DNA of 64,000 nucleotides, from assembly GCF_032917945.1 (NCBI RefSeq), contig NZ_CP136624.1:8665001-8729000 (forward strand). The letters run 5' to 3'. Positions 45,348 to 55,720 of this stretch are shown piece after piece. The stretch comes from Bradyrhizobium sp. sBnM-33 (GTDB lineage Bacteria; Pseudomonadota; Alphaproteobacteria; Rhizobiales; Xanthobacteraceae). Within the stretch, counting starts at the first letter, position 1, and each line of letters begins with the position of its first letter. The notes under the pieces are model-generated. The model did no database searches. It was not told the DNA's origin and worked only from the letters and a program-made list of their open reading frames with translations. Both the position numbers and the translations under genes were made by a program.

Positions 45348-47561
45348 TTACGCCGCCTGCTTCTTCGGCGGGAAGCGACCGTAGAAGGTCTCGCCGCTCG
45401 CCGCCATGTCTTCGAGGAGCTTCGGCGGGGTAAAGCGCGAGCCGTACTTGGCCTCCAGTCTGTGGCAGAGCTCGACAAACTTTCGCGTGCCCATGAAATC
45501 GATATAGGACAGCGTGCCGCCCGTGAACGGCGCAAAGCCGAAGCCCAGGATCGAGCCGACATCGGCCTCGCGCGGGTCGGTGATGACGTGATCCTCCACC
45601 GTGCGCGTGGCCTCCACCGCCTGCACCACCAGGAAGCGCTGCTTCAACTCCTCGATATCGATCGTATCGGGGTCGAGCTGCTTGGGCTGCAGCGCGGATA
45701 ATCCCGGCCACAGGCTCTTCTGACCCTTGCCCTTCTCGGGATAATCGTAAAAGCCCTTGCCGTTCTTGCGCCCCAGGCGGCCCTGCTTCTCGACCAGCTC
45801 CACCATCAGCTTCTTCTGATCGGGGTTGATGGCGTTGGGGCCGAGATCGGCCTCGGTCGCCTTGATGACCTTCAGGCCGAGGTCGAGGGCTACTTCATCC
45901 GACAGCGACAGCGGGCCGACCGGCATGCCGGCCATTTTGGCGCAGTTCTCGATCATCGCCGGCGGCACGCCTTCGAGGAACATCTCGTTGCCTTCGGCGA
46001 TGTAACGGCCGACGCAGCGGTTGGCGTAGAAGCCGCGGGAATCATTCACGACGATCGGCGTCTTGCCGATCACCCGCACATAGTCGAGCGCGGCGGCGAG
46101 CGCGACATCGCCGGTGTTCTTGCCGAGGATGATTTCGACCAGCATCATCTTCTCGACCGGCGAGAAGAAATGGATGCCGATGAACTTGCCCTGGTCCTTG
46201 AAGTTTTCGGCCAGCGACGTGATCGGCAGCGTCGAAGTGTTCGAGGCGAAGATCGCGTCAGGCTTGAGATACTGCTGCGCCTTGGCAAAGGTCTCCGCCT
46301 TGACTTTGCGGTCCTCGAACACCGCCTCGATGACGAGGTCGCAATCCCCCAGCGCAGCGTAATCCGCTGATGGCGTGATGCGCGCCAGCAGCGCGTCGCG
46401 GTCGCCTGCCTTGGCGCGGCCCTTGGCGATCTGCTCGTCGATCACCTTCTGCGCATGGGCTTTGCCCTTGTCGGCGCTTTCCTGGTCGCGGTCGATCAAC
46501 ACGACGTCGAGGCCCGCGCGCGCCGAGACGTAGCCGACGCTGGCGCCCATGAAGCCGGCGCCGATCACCGCAATCTTCTTCACTTTCGTCGGCGGCACGT
46601 TTTGCGGCCGCCGCGCACCCTTGTTGAGCTCCTGCATTGACAGGAACAGGCTGCGGATCATCGCGGCGGCTTCCTTCGAGCGCAGCACTTGCGTGAAGTA
46701 ACGCGACTCGACGCGCAGCGCGGCATCGATTGGCAACTGCAGACCCTCATAGACGCAGCTCATGATAGCGCGCGCCGCCGGATAATTGTCGTAGGTCTCG
46801 CGGCGGTAGATGGCGTTGCCGGCCGGGAACATCATCATGCCGGCCTTGGAGAACACCGGTCCGCCCGGCAGCTTGAAACCCTTCTCGTCCCACGGCGCGA
46901 CCGCCTTGCCGCCGCCCTTGATCCAGTCCTTCGCCGCCTTGATCAGGTCGGAAGCCGGCACGATGGCGTGGATCAGGTTCAGCGACTTGGCCTTCTCAAC
47001 GGTGACCGGATCGCCCTTGAGCAGGATCGTCATGGCGTCCTGCGGCGGCACCAGACGCGGCACGCGCTGGGTGCCGCCGGCACCGGGGAACAGGCCGACC
47101 TTCACTTCCGGCAGGCCGAGCCGGGTCTTGGGATTTTCGGCCGCAACGCGATAGTGGCAAGACAGCGTCACCTCAAAGCCGCCGCCGAGCGCCAGCCCGT
47201 TGATCGCGGCCGCCCATGGCTTGCCGCAGGTTTCGATGCCGCGCAGCACCAGCGAGAAGCGCCGGCTCTGGTCGAACAGCATCTGGTTGGCGGCGACCTC
47301 GCCCTTTTCCTTGAAGACCTTTGCGTATTCCTTGTTCATGCCCTCGAGCATCGAAAGGTCAGCGCCGGCGCAGAACGCTTCCTTGCTCGAAGTAATGACG
47401 ACGCCCTTTACCGCGGCGTCCGCCGTGGTCTGTTTCAGGATCTCCTCGAGCTCGGTGGTCGAGGTTTCATCGAGCACGTTCATCGAACGTCCCGGAATGT
47501 CCCAGGTGACGAGCGCAATGCCGTCGGCGTCGTTCTCTAGCTTGAAATTCTTGAAGGCCAT
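45348..47561 (-). CDS. Fatty acid oxidation multifunctional enzyme (FadJ/FadB alpha subunit)
   Basis: 737 residues. The N-terminal enoyl-CoA hydratase half has the oxyanion-hole segments [14 protein letters not shown] and [14 protein letters not shown] with [20 protein letters not shown]. The C-terminal L-3-hydroxyacyl-CoA dehydrogenase half has the NAD motif [20 protein letters not shown] and [19 protein letters not shown]. It carries out two steps of beta-oxidation. It is transcribed after the thiolase and acyl-CoA dehydrogenase genes. Confidence 0.95.
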   Translation of the reverse strand: MAFKNFKLENDADGIALVTWDIPGRSMNVLDETSTTELEEILKQTTADAAVKGVVITSSKEAFCAGADLSMLEGMNKEYAKVFKEKGEVAANQMLFDQSRRFSLVLRGIETCGKPWAAAINGLALGGGFEVTLSCHYRVAAENPKTRLGLPEVKVGLFPGAGGTQRVPRLVPPQDAMTILLKGDPVTVEKAKSLNLIHAIVPASDLIKAAKDWIKGGGKAVAPWDEKGFKLPGGPVFSKAGMMMFPAGNAIYRRETYDNYPAARAIMSCVYEGLQLPIDAALRVESRYFTQVLRSKEAAAMIRSLFLSMQELNKGARRPQNVPPTKVKKIAVIGAGFMGASVGYVSARAGLDVVLIDRDQESADKGKAHAQKVIDEQIAKGRAKAGDRDALLARITPSADYAALGDCDLVIEAVFEDRKVKAETFAKAQQYLKPDAIFASNTSTLPITSLAENFKDQGKFIGIHFFSPVEKMMLVEIILGKNTGDVALAAALDYVRVIGKTPIVVNDSRGFYANRCVGRYIAEGNEMFLEGVPPAMIENCAKMAGMPVGPLSLSDEVALDLGLKVIKATEADLGPNAINPDQKKLMVELVEKQGRLGRKNGKGFYDYPEKGKGQKSLWPGLSALQPKQLDPDTIDIEELKQRFLVVQAVEATRTVEDHVITDPREADVGSILGFGFAPFTGGTLSYIDFMGTRKFVELCHRLEAKYGSRFTPPKLLEDMAASGETFYGRFPPKKQAA

Positions 47562-47618
47562 GTCGTTGCTCCCTCGGTGCCGCAGCCGATATCAGGCGCG
47601 GCGGTTGTGTCTGGATCT

Positions 47619-47708
47619 CGTAGGGTGGGCAAAGCGAAGCGTGCCCACCATTGCTCGCGGAGTGCGTGATGGTGGGCACGGCGCAAGAGCGCCTTTGCCC
47701 ACCCTACG
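47619..47708. repeat. GTGGGC-type palindromic repeat
   Basis: CGTAGGGTGGGCAAAGCGAA and CTTTGCCCACCCTACG arms, with inner GTGCCCACCA/TGGTGGGCAC. It lies inside the fad gene run, between the thiolase and the fadJ-like gene, and may tune their relative expression. Confidence 0.85.
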
Positions 47709-47711
47709 CGC

Positions 47712-48920
47712 TCAGACTCTTTCAATAATCGTCGCGGTCCCCATGCCGCCGCCGATGCACAGCGTCACCAGCGCGGTGGACTTGTTGGTGCGCTCCAACT
47801 CGTCGAGCACGGTGCCGAGGATCATGGCGCCCGTTGCCCCTAACGGATGGCCGAGCGCGATCGCGCCGCCATTGACGTTGATCTTCGAATTGTCGATCTC
47901 GAACGCCTGCATGTAGCGCAGCACGACGGAAGCAAAGGCCTCGTTGAGCTCGAACAGGTCGATGTCCGACTTCTTCATGCCGGAACGCTCGAACAGCTTT
48001 TCGGTGACGTCGACCGGACCGGTCAGCATCATCGCGGGCTCCGAGCCGATATTGGCGAAGGCACAGATTTTTGCGCGCGGCTTCAGGCCGTGCTTGGCGC
48101 CCGCTTCCTTGCTGCCGAGCAAAACCGCGCCGGCGCCGTCCACGATGCCGGAGGAGTTGCCGGCGTGGTGCACGTAGTTGACACGCTCAATTTCCGGGTG
48201 CGACTGGATCGCGACCGCATCGAACCCGCCCATCTGCGCGACGACGGTGAACGACGGCTGCAATTGCGCCAGTGACTGCATGGTCGTGGTCGGGCGCATG
48301 TGCTCGTCCTTGGCAAGGATCGTCAGGCCATTGACGTCCTTCACCGGCACCACCGATTTATTGAAACGCCCCTCGTCCCAGGCCTTGGCGGCGCGCTGCT
48401 GGCTCTGCACGGCATAGGCGTCGACGTCGTCGCGCGAAAAACCGTATTTGGTGGCGATCAGATCGGCCGAGACGCCCTGCGGCATGAAATAGGACGGCAC
48501 CGCCATCGAGGGATCCATCGGCCAGGCGCCGCCGGACGCGCCGATGCCGACGCGGCTCATCGATTCGGCGCCGCCGCCGATCACGAGTTCATGCTGGCCG
48601 GCCATGATCTGGGCGGCGGCAAAATTCACGGCGTCGAGGCCGGAGGCGCAGAACCGGCTGATCTGCACGCCGGGGACGCTTTCGCCGAGGCCGGCCTTCA
48701 GCGCCGCGAAGCGCGCGATGTCGGATCCGGCCTCGCCGACCGGATCGACCACGCCGAGGATGACGTCATCGACGACGTCTTCGGCGAGGTTGTTGCGCTC
48801 CTTCAGCGCCTGCAGCGGCACGGTGGCGAGCGCCAGCGCCGTGACCTCGTGGAGCGCGCCATCGGGCTTGCCGCGGCCGCGCGGGGTGCGAACGTGATCG
48901 TAGATATATGCCTCAGGCAT
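47712..48920 (-). CDS. Acetyl-CoA C-acyltransferase (thiolase)
   Basis: A 402-residue thiolase that cleaves 3-ketoacyl-CoA, the last step of beta-oxidation. The nucleophile cysteine is in [15 protein letters not shown], the histidine in [18 protein letters not shown], and the second cysteine in [15 protein letters not shown]. With the neighbouring hydratase/dehydrogenase it forms the usual alpha/beta pair (FadA type). Confidence 0.94.
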   Translation of the reverse strand: MPEAYIYDHVRTPRGRGKPDGALHEVTALALATVPLQALKERNNLAEDVVDDVILGVVDPVGEAGSDIARFAALKAGLGESVPGVQISRFCASGLDAVNFAAAQIMAGQHELVIGGGAESMSRVGIGASGGAWPMDPSMAVPSYFMPQGVSADLIATKYGFSRDDVDAYAVQSQQRAAKAWDEGRFNKSVVPVKDVNGLTILAKDEHMRPTTTMQSLAQLQPSFTVVAQMGGFDAVAIQSHPEIERVNYVHHAGNSSGIVDGAGAVLLGSKEAGAKHGLKPRAKICAFANIGSEPAMMLTGPVDVTEKLFERSGMKKSDIDLFELNEAFASVVLRYMQAFEIDNSKINVNGGAIALGHPLGATGAMILGTVLDELERTNKSTALVTLCIGGGMGTATIIERV

Positions 48921-48982
48921 GACGCCCTCCTGGTATGAGGATCATAATATTATAGGCAGATCGAACGGGAAACGGCGAAAAA

Positions 48983-50773
48983 TCAGAACGCTTCCGCCGC
49001 CAATTCCATGGTGGTCGCGCAGCCGGACTGGATGCGCGCAAGATGGACGTGGGTTTCCGGCAACATCCGCTCCATGAAGAAGCGGCCGGTCACCAGCTTG
49101 GTCGTCAGATAGGGCGTGGCGCCGTCAGCCGCAATCTTGTCCTGCGCCACCTTCGCCATCCGCGCCCACATGTAGGCGAAGGCGACGAGGCCGAACAATT
49201 GCATGTAATCGGTGGCGGCGGCGCCGGCGTTGTCGGGCTTAGTCATCGCGTTCTGCATCAGCCAGCCGGTGGCCTGCTGCAGATGGCCGAGCGCGGTCGA
49301 GAGCGGCGCCACGAATGGCTTCATCGCTTCGTCGCCGCCATACTCCTTGGCAAAGCCAGCGACCTCGGCAAAGAACGCCATCACGGCGCGGCCGCCATTC
49401 CGCGGCAGCTTGCGGCCGACCAGATCGAGCGCCTGGATGCCGTTGGCACCCTCGTAGAGCATGGCGATGCGCGCATCGCGCACGAACTGCTCCATGCCGT
49501 GCTCCGCGATATAGCCGTGGCCGCCATACATCTGCTGCGCCAGCACCGCGTTGGAGAAGCCGACGTCGGTCATCACGCCCTTCATGACCGGGGTCATCAG
49601 GCCCATATGGTCGTCGGCGGCCTCTCGATCCTTCGGATCAGAGGAGCGGTGGGCGACGTCGCTCTTCAGCGCGGTCCACACCACCATGGCGCGGGCCGCC
49701 TCGTTGAAGGCGCGGATGGTGAGCAGCACGCGGCGAACATCCGGATGCACGATGATCGGGTCGGCCGGCTTCTCAGGCTCCTTGGGGCCGGTGAGCGAGC
49801 GGCCCTGCAGGCGCTCGCGCGCATAGGCGACGGCGTTTTGATAGGCGACTTCGGACTGCGCCAGACCCTGCACGGCGACGCCGAGGCGGGCCTCGTTCAT
49901 CATCACGAACATGCCCTGCATGCCCTTGTTCTCTTCGCCGATCAGCCAGCCGGTGGCGTTGTCGTAATTCATCACGCAGGTAGAATTGCCGTGAATGCCC
50001 ATCTTGTGCTCGATCGAGCCGCAGGACACGCCGTTGCGCTGCCCCAGCGAACCGTCGGCATTGACGAGGATTTTCGGCACCACGAACAGCGACACGCCCT
50101 TGATGCCGGCGGGCGCACCTTCGATGCGCGCCAGCACCAGATGGATGATGTTCTCGGCGAGGTCATGCTCGCCGGACGAGATGAAGATCTTGGTGCCCGT
50201 GATCTTGTAGCTGCCGTCGGCCTGCTTCACCGCCTTGCTGCGCAACAGGCCCAGATCGGTGCCGCATTGCGGCTCGGTGAGGTTCATGGTGCCGGTCCAC
50301 TGACCCGCCACCATCTTCGGCACGAACATCTTCTTCTGTTCGGGCTTGCCGTGGACCAGAAGCGCGGCCGTCGCGCCCATGGTCAGGCCGCCATACATCG
50401 AGAACGCCATATTGGCCGCGCTCTGGAATTCGGTGACGACCTGGCTCAGCGTCACCGGCAGCCCCTGCCCGCCATATTCTGCCGGCGCCGACAAACCGAG
50501 CCAGCCGCCCTCGGCCACCTGCTTGAAGGCTTCCTTGAACCCCTTCGGCGTCGTCACCGAGCCATCATCATGCCGCTTGCAGCCTTCGAGATCGCCGACG
50601 CGATTCAGCGGCTGCAGCACCTCTTCGGAAAGTTTTGCGGCCTCGCCCAAAATGGCCTCGCGCACATCGGCGGAGGCATCGGTGAATCCGGGCAGATTGT
50701 CGTAGCGATCGATCTGGAACACGTCGTTGAGCAGGAAGGTGACGTCTTCCACGGGGGCTTTGTAGATCGGCAT
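48983..50773 (-). CDS. Acyl-CoA dehydrogenase, long form
   Basis: A 596-residue FAD enzyme for the first step of beta-oxidation, with an extra C-terminal domain beyond the usual 380 residues. The segments NLTEPQCGTDLGLLRSKAVK, YKITGTKIFISSGEHDL and QMYGGHGYIAEHGMEQFVRD are family marks. The glutamate in MLYEGANGIQALDLVGRKL fits the catalytic base position of this subfamily. It is first in the fad gene run. Confidence 0.94.
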   Translation of the reverse strand: MPIYKAPVEDVTFLLNDVFQIDRYDNLPGFTDASADVREAILGEAAKLSEEVLQPLNRVGDLEGCKRHDDGSVTTPKGFKEAFKQVAEGGWLGLSAPAEYGGQGLPVTLSQVVTEFQSAANMAFSMYGGLTMGATAALLVHGKPEQKKMFVPKMVAGQWTGTMNLTEPQCGTDLGLLRSKAVKQADGSYKITGTKIFISSGEHDLAENIIHLVLARIEGAPAGIKGVSLFVVPKILVNADGSLGQRNGVSCGSIEHKMGIHGNSTCVMNYDNATGWLIGEENKGMQGMFVMMNEARLGVAVQGLAQSEVAYQNAVAYARERLQGRSLTGPKEPEKPADPIIVHPDVRRVLLTIRAFNEAARAMVVWTALKSDVAHRSSDPKDREAADDHMGLMTPVMKGVMTDVGFSNAVLAQQMYGGHGYIAEHGMEQFVRDARIAMLYEGANGIQALDLVGRKLPRNGGRAVMAFFAEVAGFAKEYGGDEAMKPFVAPLSTALGHLQQATGWLMQNAMTKPDNAGAAATDYMQLFGLVAFAYMWARMAKVAQDKIAADGATPYLTTKLVTGRFFMERMLPETHVHLARIQSGCATTMELAAEAF

Positions 50774-50831
50774 GGTGTTCTCCCGGCAGGGGCAAAGGGC
50801 GACGAAGGCGTTTGAATGAAATTCGTTGTGG

Positions 50832-50843
50832 CGTTCCGGAACG
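50832..50843. promoter_or_regulatory. Palindrome upstream of the acyl-CoA dehydrogenase
   Basis: CGTTCCGGAACG is a perfect 12-base palindrome about 60 bases before the acyl-CoA dehydrogenase start, and a GCGTTCCGG half follows about 20 bases farther upstream. It could be an operator for a fatty acid regulator, but short GC palindromes occur by chance. Confidence 0.3.
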
Positions 50844-50952
50844 AGACCTTACCGCGTTCCGGCAGTCCTAGGGAGTGAGTGGGCAAGCGAAATATCCGGA
50901 CAACCATTGCGACATAAGTCGAGCCGGAGGTCGCAGCCTTTGCTTCCTCACC

Positions 50953-51339
50953 TCACTGCTTGGCGAGTTGCTCCCCCATCAAGCGGTGCAGCAGATTGAT
51001 TGCTTTCAGCGGACGCACCATCACCTTGAAGTGCGTGATCTTACCGTCATCGCTGAACGTGATGATGTCGACGCCGTTGATCTTGATGCCCTCGACCTCG
51101 TTTTCGAATTCGAGGACCGCGCCGCTCTCGCTGCGCCATTCGCCTGTGTATTTGAAGCCGGGGCCGCCCAGCACCTTCTCGGCGCTCGCCAAATATTTGA
51201 AGGTGATGTCACGCCCACGCTGCGGCGTGTGGACAACAGGGCTTTCGAACACCGCGTCCGGGTGCAACAGGTCCCATAGCGCCGCCTTGTCATGGGACTT
51301 CATGTAGCCGTACCACTTGTCGAGGCCGCTCATGGTCAT
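50953..51339 (-). CDS. NTF2-like (SnoaL) protein
   Basis: A 128-residue protein with the NTF2 fold: MSGLDKWYGYMKSHDKAALW, then LHPDAVFESPVVHTPQRGRD and INGVDIITFSDDGKITHFKV. AGGAG before ATG at 51339 fixes the start. It lies between the fad genes and a divergent padR gene; 95 bases with a perfect palindrome separate it from the latter. It may bind a CoA ester or other lipid-like ligand, which is inference. Confidence 0.78.
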   Translation of the reverse strand: MTMSGLDKWYGYMKSHDKAALWDLLHPDAVFESPVVHTPQRGRDITFKYLASAEKVLGGPGFKYTGEWRSESGAVLEFENEVEGIKINGVDIITFSDDGKITHFKVMVRPLKAINLLHRLMGEQLAKQ

Positions 51340-51418
51340 CACGTCTCCTATGCGGGCGATGACGGGCTGGCGCCGGGAATGGACTTCTCCGGAGCTTATG
51401 CGCGTTGACGCATATGCA

Positions 51419-51434
51419 ACTTTATGCATAAAGT
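51419..51434. promoter_or_regulatory. Perfect 16-bp palindrome, probable PadR operator
   Basis: ACTTTATGCATAAAGT is a perfect palindrome, 32 bases before the padR TTG start and 80 bases upstream of the divergent NTF2-like gene. TTGACG (51405-51410) with TAAAGT (51429-51434) could be the padR promoter, so binding would be autorepressive. Confidence 0.6.
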
Positions 51435-51465
51435 CAAATCACAATGAAAGCCGGAGGCGGGCGTT

Positions 51466-52062
51466 TTGGCGCTTGGTGACGCGATCCTTGCCTGCCTGAC
51501 CGAACGTCCGATGACGGGCTATGAGCTCGCCAAGACGTTCGACAACTCTATTGGATTCTTCTGGAAGGCAGACCACCAGCAGATTTATCGGGAGCTCACC
51601 AAACTTCGCGACCGCGGCCATATCCAGGGCCGCGAGGTGGTGCAGTCCGGTAAGCCGAACAAGCTGGTCTATACCCTCACCCCGGAGGGGCGCGCCGCGC
51701 TCCGGCATTGGGCTGCGCGGCCGAGCGTGCCGGCTTCGATCAAGGACGACCTCTTGGTGCGGCTCTATGCGCTCGATAGCGTCGACATCGAACCGCTGCG
51801 CACCGACCTGATGGCGCGGCTGGAACATCACCGCGACCGCTTTGCCCGCTACGAGCGCCTGCTCAACAAGCGATTCCCTGACGGCACGGCGCGGCCGGCG
51901 GATGTCGGCAAATTGCTCGGACTTCGCATCGGCCTCGCCCACGAGCGCGCCGTAGCGGAATGGTGCGAAGAGGCGATCGAGGCATTGTCGGCCCTATCTC
52001 CAGGCACGGAGCGGAGTAACGTCGTGCCCATCGACGAGAACAAGCGCGAAAACAACGCCTGA
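51466..52062 (+). CDS. PadR-family transcriptional regulator
   Basis: 198 residues from TTG with GGAGG eight bases upstream. The winged helix is ALGDAILACLTERPMTGYEL to RELTKLRDRGHIQGREVVQS. The C-terminal helical dimerisation domain (about residues 95-180) is of the Vir_act_alpha_C type. PadR proteins usually repress detoxification or lipid genes and respond to aromatic or hydrophobic ligands. It probably controls the NTF2-like gene and perhaps the fad genes. Confidence 0.9.
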   Translation: MALGDAILACLTERPMTGYELAKTFDNSIGFFWKADHQQIYRELTKLRDRGHIQGREVVQSGKPNKLVYTLTPEGRAALRHWAARPSVPASIKDDLLVRLYALDSVDIEPLRTDLMARLEHHRDRFARYERLLNKRFPDGTARPADVGKLLGLRIGLAHERAVAEWCEEAIEALSALSPGTERSNVVPIDENKRENNA

Positions 52063-52252
52063 CGCCAGCCGATTTGGCCGCCTGGTAACTTTTGGGGCAG
52101 TCCGTCCCATTCCTTAACCCCTTCTTTACCGTAACGCGAAAAAGTCAGTTCCGAGGCAGGCGACCCGCGCGGAAATACGATTGTCTCCTCAGTGGGACGC
52201 GCGGGGAGGCTGATGGCGCGGGTGGGGCGCCGTAGCGGAACCGGACGAGAGC

Positions 52253-55200
52253 ATGAATTCGCGCGTATCGTGGAGTGTTGACGGCATCGATCCATCGGTC
52301 CGCGATAGGGCCGAGGCGGCTGCGCGCCGCGCCGGCATGTCGTTGAACGACTGGCTGAATTCCACCATCGGCGAACCGGCCCCGCCCAGTTTCGGCGCAC
52401 CTTCCGGTCAGCGGCCGGCGATGCCGAGCCGGCAGATCCCCGATGTGGCCGACATTCACCAGCGGCTGGATTCGATCACAAAGCAGATCGAGCAGATTTC
52501 GCGGCCGGCAGCCCGCGGCGAAGCCGCTCATGGCGAGCCGACGGTGGCCCGCCAGCTCAACGACGCCATTTCGCGCCTCGACGCGCGGCTGTCGCAGATT
52601 TCGAATCCCGTGCCGGCGCGTCAGGCCCAGATGCAGGAAAAGCAGCGTCAGACCGATTTGGTCGAGCGTGCCGCGGCCCAGGTCTATCGCCCCGCGCCGC
52701 CGCTCAGCCCGGCCTCGATGGATTTTGCGATCGCCGAAATCGCCGCCCGCCAGAACGAACTCGATACTCCGACGCCGCGCCAGATGCCGCCGCGCAATGC
52801 CGCGCCGATGGCCTCGGCCGCCCAGCCCCATTCTGCGTATCCCACAACGCAGTCCGCGCCTGCGGGGCCGGACTTTTCGTCGCTCGAACGGCACCTGATC
52901 AAGATCACGAGCCAGATCGAGGCGCTGCAGCGCCCAGATCATATCGAGCAGTCGATTGCGGCATTCCGCAGCGAGCTTGCCGAAATCCGTCAGGCCATCA
53001 CCGAGGCGGTGCCGCGCCGGGAGATCGAATCGCTCGAGAGCGAAATCCGCTCGCTGTCGCGCCGCATCGACGACAGCCGCCACAACGGCACCGACGGCCA
53101 GATACTGGCCAACATCGAGAGCGCGCTCGGTGAAATCCGCGAAGCGTTGCGCTCGCTGACACCGGCCGAGCAGCTTACCGGCTACGACGAGGCGATCCGC
53201 AACCTCGGCGCCAAGCTCGACGTGATCCTGCGCTCCAACGACGATCCGTCGACGGTGCAGCAGCTCGAAAGCGCGATTGCGGCGCTGCGCGGAATTGTGT
53301 CCAACGTCGCCTCCAACGACGCGCTGGCCCGCCTCGCCGACGATATCCACACGCTGTCGGCCAAGGTCGACCAGCTTTCCCGCTTTGACGGCAACAGCGA
53401 TGCCTTCGGCATTCTCGAGCAGCGCCTCGCCGCGCTGACCTCGACGCTGGAATCCCGGCAGCCGCCGGCCGCAAGCGAGAATTCGGAATATGTCGAAAAC
53501 GCGCTGCGCTCGCTGTCGGAGCGGCTAGACCGCATTCCGGTCGGCAACGACAATGCGTCGGCGTTAGCCCATCTCGAACAGCGCGTCTCGTATCTCTTGG
53601 AGCGCCTGGAAGCCTCTAACGATCGTTCCGCAGCTCCGGCCATCGATCTCGGACGGGTCGAGGAAAGCCTGCACGACATTCTGCGTTCTCTCGAACGTCA
53701 GCACGCCAGCCTGGTCGCGCTCGCCGAATCCAACCGCAATTCCGGCGGTGCGGCAGCGCCGATGGACACCGGCATCGTCGATCTGGTGAAGCGCGAATTA
53801 TCCGACATCCGCTTCAGCCAGTCGGAAACCGACCGCCGCACGCAGGACTCGCTGGAGACCGTTCACAACACGCTCGGCCATGTGGTCGATCGCCTGTCGA
53901 TGATCGAAGGTGATCTGCGCGGGGTTCGCGCCGCGCCCCAGGGAGCCCGGGCGCCGCTAGAGGGGCGTGACGAGGCCCCGCGCGCGGTGACGCCGCCGCC
54001 GCAGGCCTTTACGCCGCCGCCACAACCCTCGACGCAGCCGTTGATGCAGCCTTTGGCGCCGCCGAAGCCGGAATTGCCGAATCCCGCTGTGCTGCAAGAA
54101 TATCCTCAAGGACATTTCGACGCTGCCCCGCGCGAATTCCACGCCGTGCAAACGGCCGCGCCGGTTGTGCCGCCATTGCCGCCGCGGGCGATCAGCGAAA
54201 TCCTGGAGCCGCATGCATCAGCGCCGCGCACCGCGATCGCGCCGGAACTGCCGCCGGATCATCCGCTTGAGCCGGGTACGCGGCCGCCGGCACGTATGTC
54301 GTCGCCGTCGGAGCGGATCGCCGCTTCCGAAAACGCGATCAGCGAGATTGCTTCCGCCCCCAAGGAGCCGGTCAGTTCGTCGAGCTTCATTGCCGCCGCG
54401 CGACGCGCCGCGCAGGCCGCCGCCGCCGCGCCACCGCCTGAGAAAGCCGGACGTTCGGCTGCGAAGGCCGTGCTCAAGGACAAGGGCGGCAACAAGGCCA
54501 AGGCGGACGACAAGAACGCGTCGAACATTTCCTCAAAAATCCGCTCGCTGTTGGTCGGCGCAAGCGTGGTCGTGATCGTGCTCGGCACCTTCAAGATGGC
54601 GATGACGCTGCTGGATACCGGCAGCGTGCTGCAACTGCCGATGATGGAGCAGTCCCGCGAGCCGGCTCCGCCGGCCGCACCCTCGGAGAGCAGCTCCAGG
54701 CCCGCGCCCGCAGTTCCCGCGCCGCAGGCGCCCTCGATGATCTCGCCGACGCCGGTCGAGAAGCAATCGAACAATTCTTCCGCACCGAACACGCTGGATA
54801 GCGCACGGATCGCGGCCCCGCCGCAGGCCAGCGATATCACCGGCGCGATCCAGGCGATGCCGGCCAGCGGCGTCAAGCTTGCGATGATCGCGGTGCCGCC
54901 GAGCGAGCGGTTGCCTGACGGTATCGGCGGCCCGGTGCTGCGCGCCGCCGCGCTGAAGGGCGATCCGACCGCCGCTTACGAGGTCGGTGTGCGCTTTGCC
55001 GAAGGCAAGGGCGTCGCCCCGAACCTTGACGAGGCCGCCAAATGGTACGACCGCGCGGCGCAGGCCGGCGTGGTGCCCGCACTGTTCCGGCTCGGCACCT
55101 TCTACGAGAAGGGCATGAGCGTGAAAAAGGACCTGGATATCGCGCGGCGTTACTACCTGGAGGCGGCCGAGCGCGGCAGCGCCAAGGCGATGCACAATTT

Positions 55201-55618
55201 GGCCGTGCTCGACGCCGACGGCGGCGGCAAGGGCGCCAACTACAAGAGCGCGTCGATCTGGTTCCGCAAAGCCGCCGATCGCGGCGTCGCCGACAGCCAG
55301 TTCAACCTAGGCATCCTCTATGCCCGCGGCATCGGCGTCGAACAGAACCTCGCCGAATCCTTCAAATGGTTCAGCCTCGCAGCCGCCCAGGGCGATGCGG
55401 ATGCCGGCCGCAAGCGCGACGATATTGCCAAGCGCCTCGACGCCCAGTCACTGGCAGCGGCCAAGCTTGCGATCCAGACCTTCACCGTCGAGCCGCAGCC
55501 CGACGAGGCCGTTAACGTCGCGTCACCTGCCGGCGGCTGGGATTCGGCCCCAGCACCTGCCACGGGCAAGCCCGCCGCCAAACCGGCTGCGACCAAGCGC
55601 ACCGCCGCCGTTCACTAA
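52253..55618 (+). CDS. PodJ-like coiled-coil membrane protein with SEL1 repeats
   Basis: 1121 residues. The N-terminal conserved helix DPSVRDRAEAAARRAGMSLN is followed by about 500 residues of coiled coil (to about 560). Next is a Pro/Ala-rich linker, then one membrane helix at about 763-785 (LLVGASVVVIVLGTFKMAM). The periplasmic part has four SEL1 repeats at about 895-1065 (AAYEVGVRFAEGKGVAPNLD, then AMHNLAVLDAD and QFNLGILYARGIGVEQNL). The architecture matches the polar localisation factor PodJ. It probably marks a cell pole or division site. Confidence 0.85.
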   Translation: MNSRVSWSVDGIDPSVRDRAEAAARRAGMSLNDWLNSTIGEPAPPSFGAPSGQRPAMPSRQIPDVADIHQRLDSITKQIEQISRPAARGEAAHGEPTVARQLNDAISRLDARLSQISNPVPARQAQMQEKQRQTDLVERAAAQVYRPAPPLSPASMDFAIAEIAARQNELDTPTPRQMPPRNAAPMASAAQPHSAYPTTQSAPAGPDFSSLERHLIKITSQIEALQRPDHIEQSIAAFRSELAEIRQAITEAVPRREIESLESEIRSLSRRIDDSRHNGTDGQILANIESALGEIREALRSLTPAEQLTGYDEAIRNLGAKLDVILRSNDDPSTVQQLESAIAALRGIVSNVASNDALARLADDIHTLSAKVDQLSRFDGNSDAFGILEQRLAALTSTLESRQPPAASENSEYVENALRSLSERLDRIPVGNDNASALAHLEQRVSYLLERLEASNDRSAAPAIDLGRVEESLHDILRSLERQHASLVALAESNRNSGGAAAPMDTGIVDLVKRELSDIRFSQSETDRRTQDSLETVHNTLGHVVDRLSMIEGDLRGVRAAPQGARAPLEGRDEAPRAVTPPPQAFTPPPQPSTQPLMQPLAPPKPELPNPAVLQEYPQGHFDAAPREFHAVQTAAPVVPPLPPRAISEILEPHASAPRTAIAPELPPDHPLEPGTRPPARMSSPSERIAASENAISEIASAPKEPVSSSSFIAAARRAAQAAAAAPPPEKAGRSAAKAVLKDKGGNKAKADDKNASNISSKIRSLLVGASVVVIVLGTFKMAMTLLDTGSVLQLPMMEQSREPAPPAAPSESSSRPAPAVPAPQAPSMISPTPVEKQSNNSSAPNTLDSARIAAPPQASDITGAIQAMPASGVKLAMIAVPPSERLPDGIGGPVLRAAALKGDPTAAYEVGVRFAEGKGVAPNLDEAAKWYDRAAQAGVVPALFRLGTFYEKGMSVKKDLDIARRYYLEAAERGSAKAMHNLAVLDADGGGKGANYKSASIWFRKAADRGVADSQFNLGILYARGIGVEQNLAESFKWFSLAAAQGDADAGRKRDDIAKRLDAQSLAAAKLAIQTFTVEPQPDEAVNVASPAGGWDSAPAPATGKPAAKPAATKRTAAVH

Positions 55619-55720
55619 GCGCTTGGCGCCGGCATCGCCGCCATATCCTCGGCCATAAATTCGTATTAGTGCTTCTGGTCAGCCTGATCCTGACCGGGTC
55701 CGGCTTGCAAAGAGGATCGA

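Noticed and set aside
49043..50815. 590-codon plus-strand frame
   Set aside because: Complete overlap with the acyl-CoA dehydrogenase; the composition is that of a shadow frame.
52145..53350. 401-codon minus-strand frame
   Set aside because: Antisense to the PodJ-like gene, driven by codon-position GC bias.
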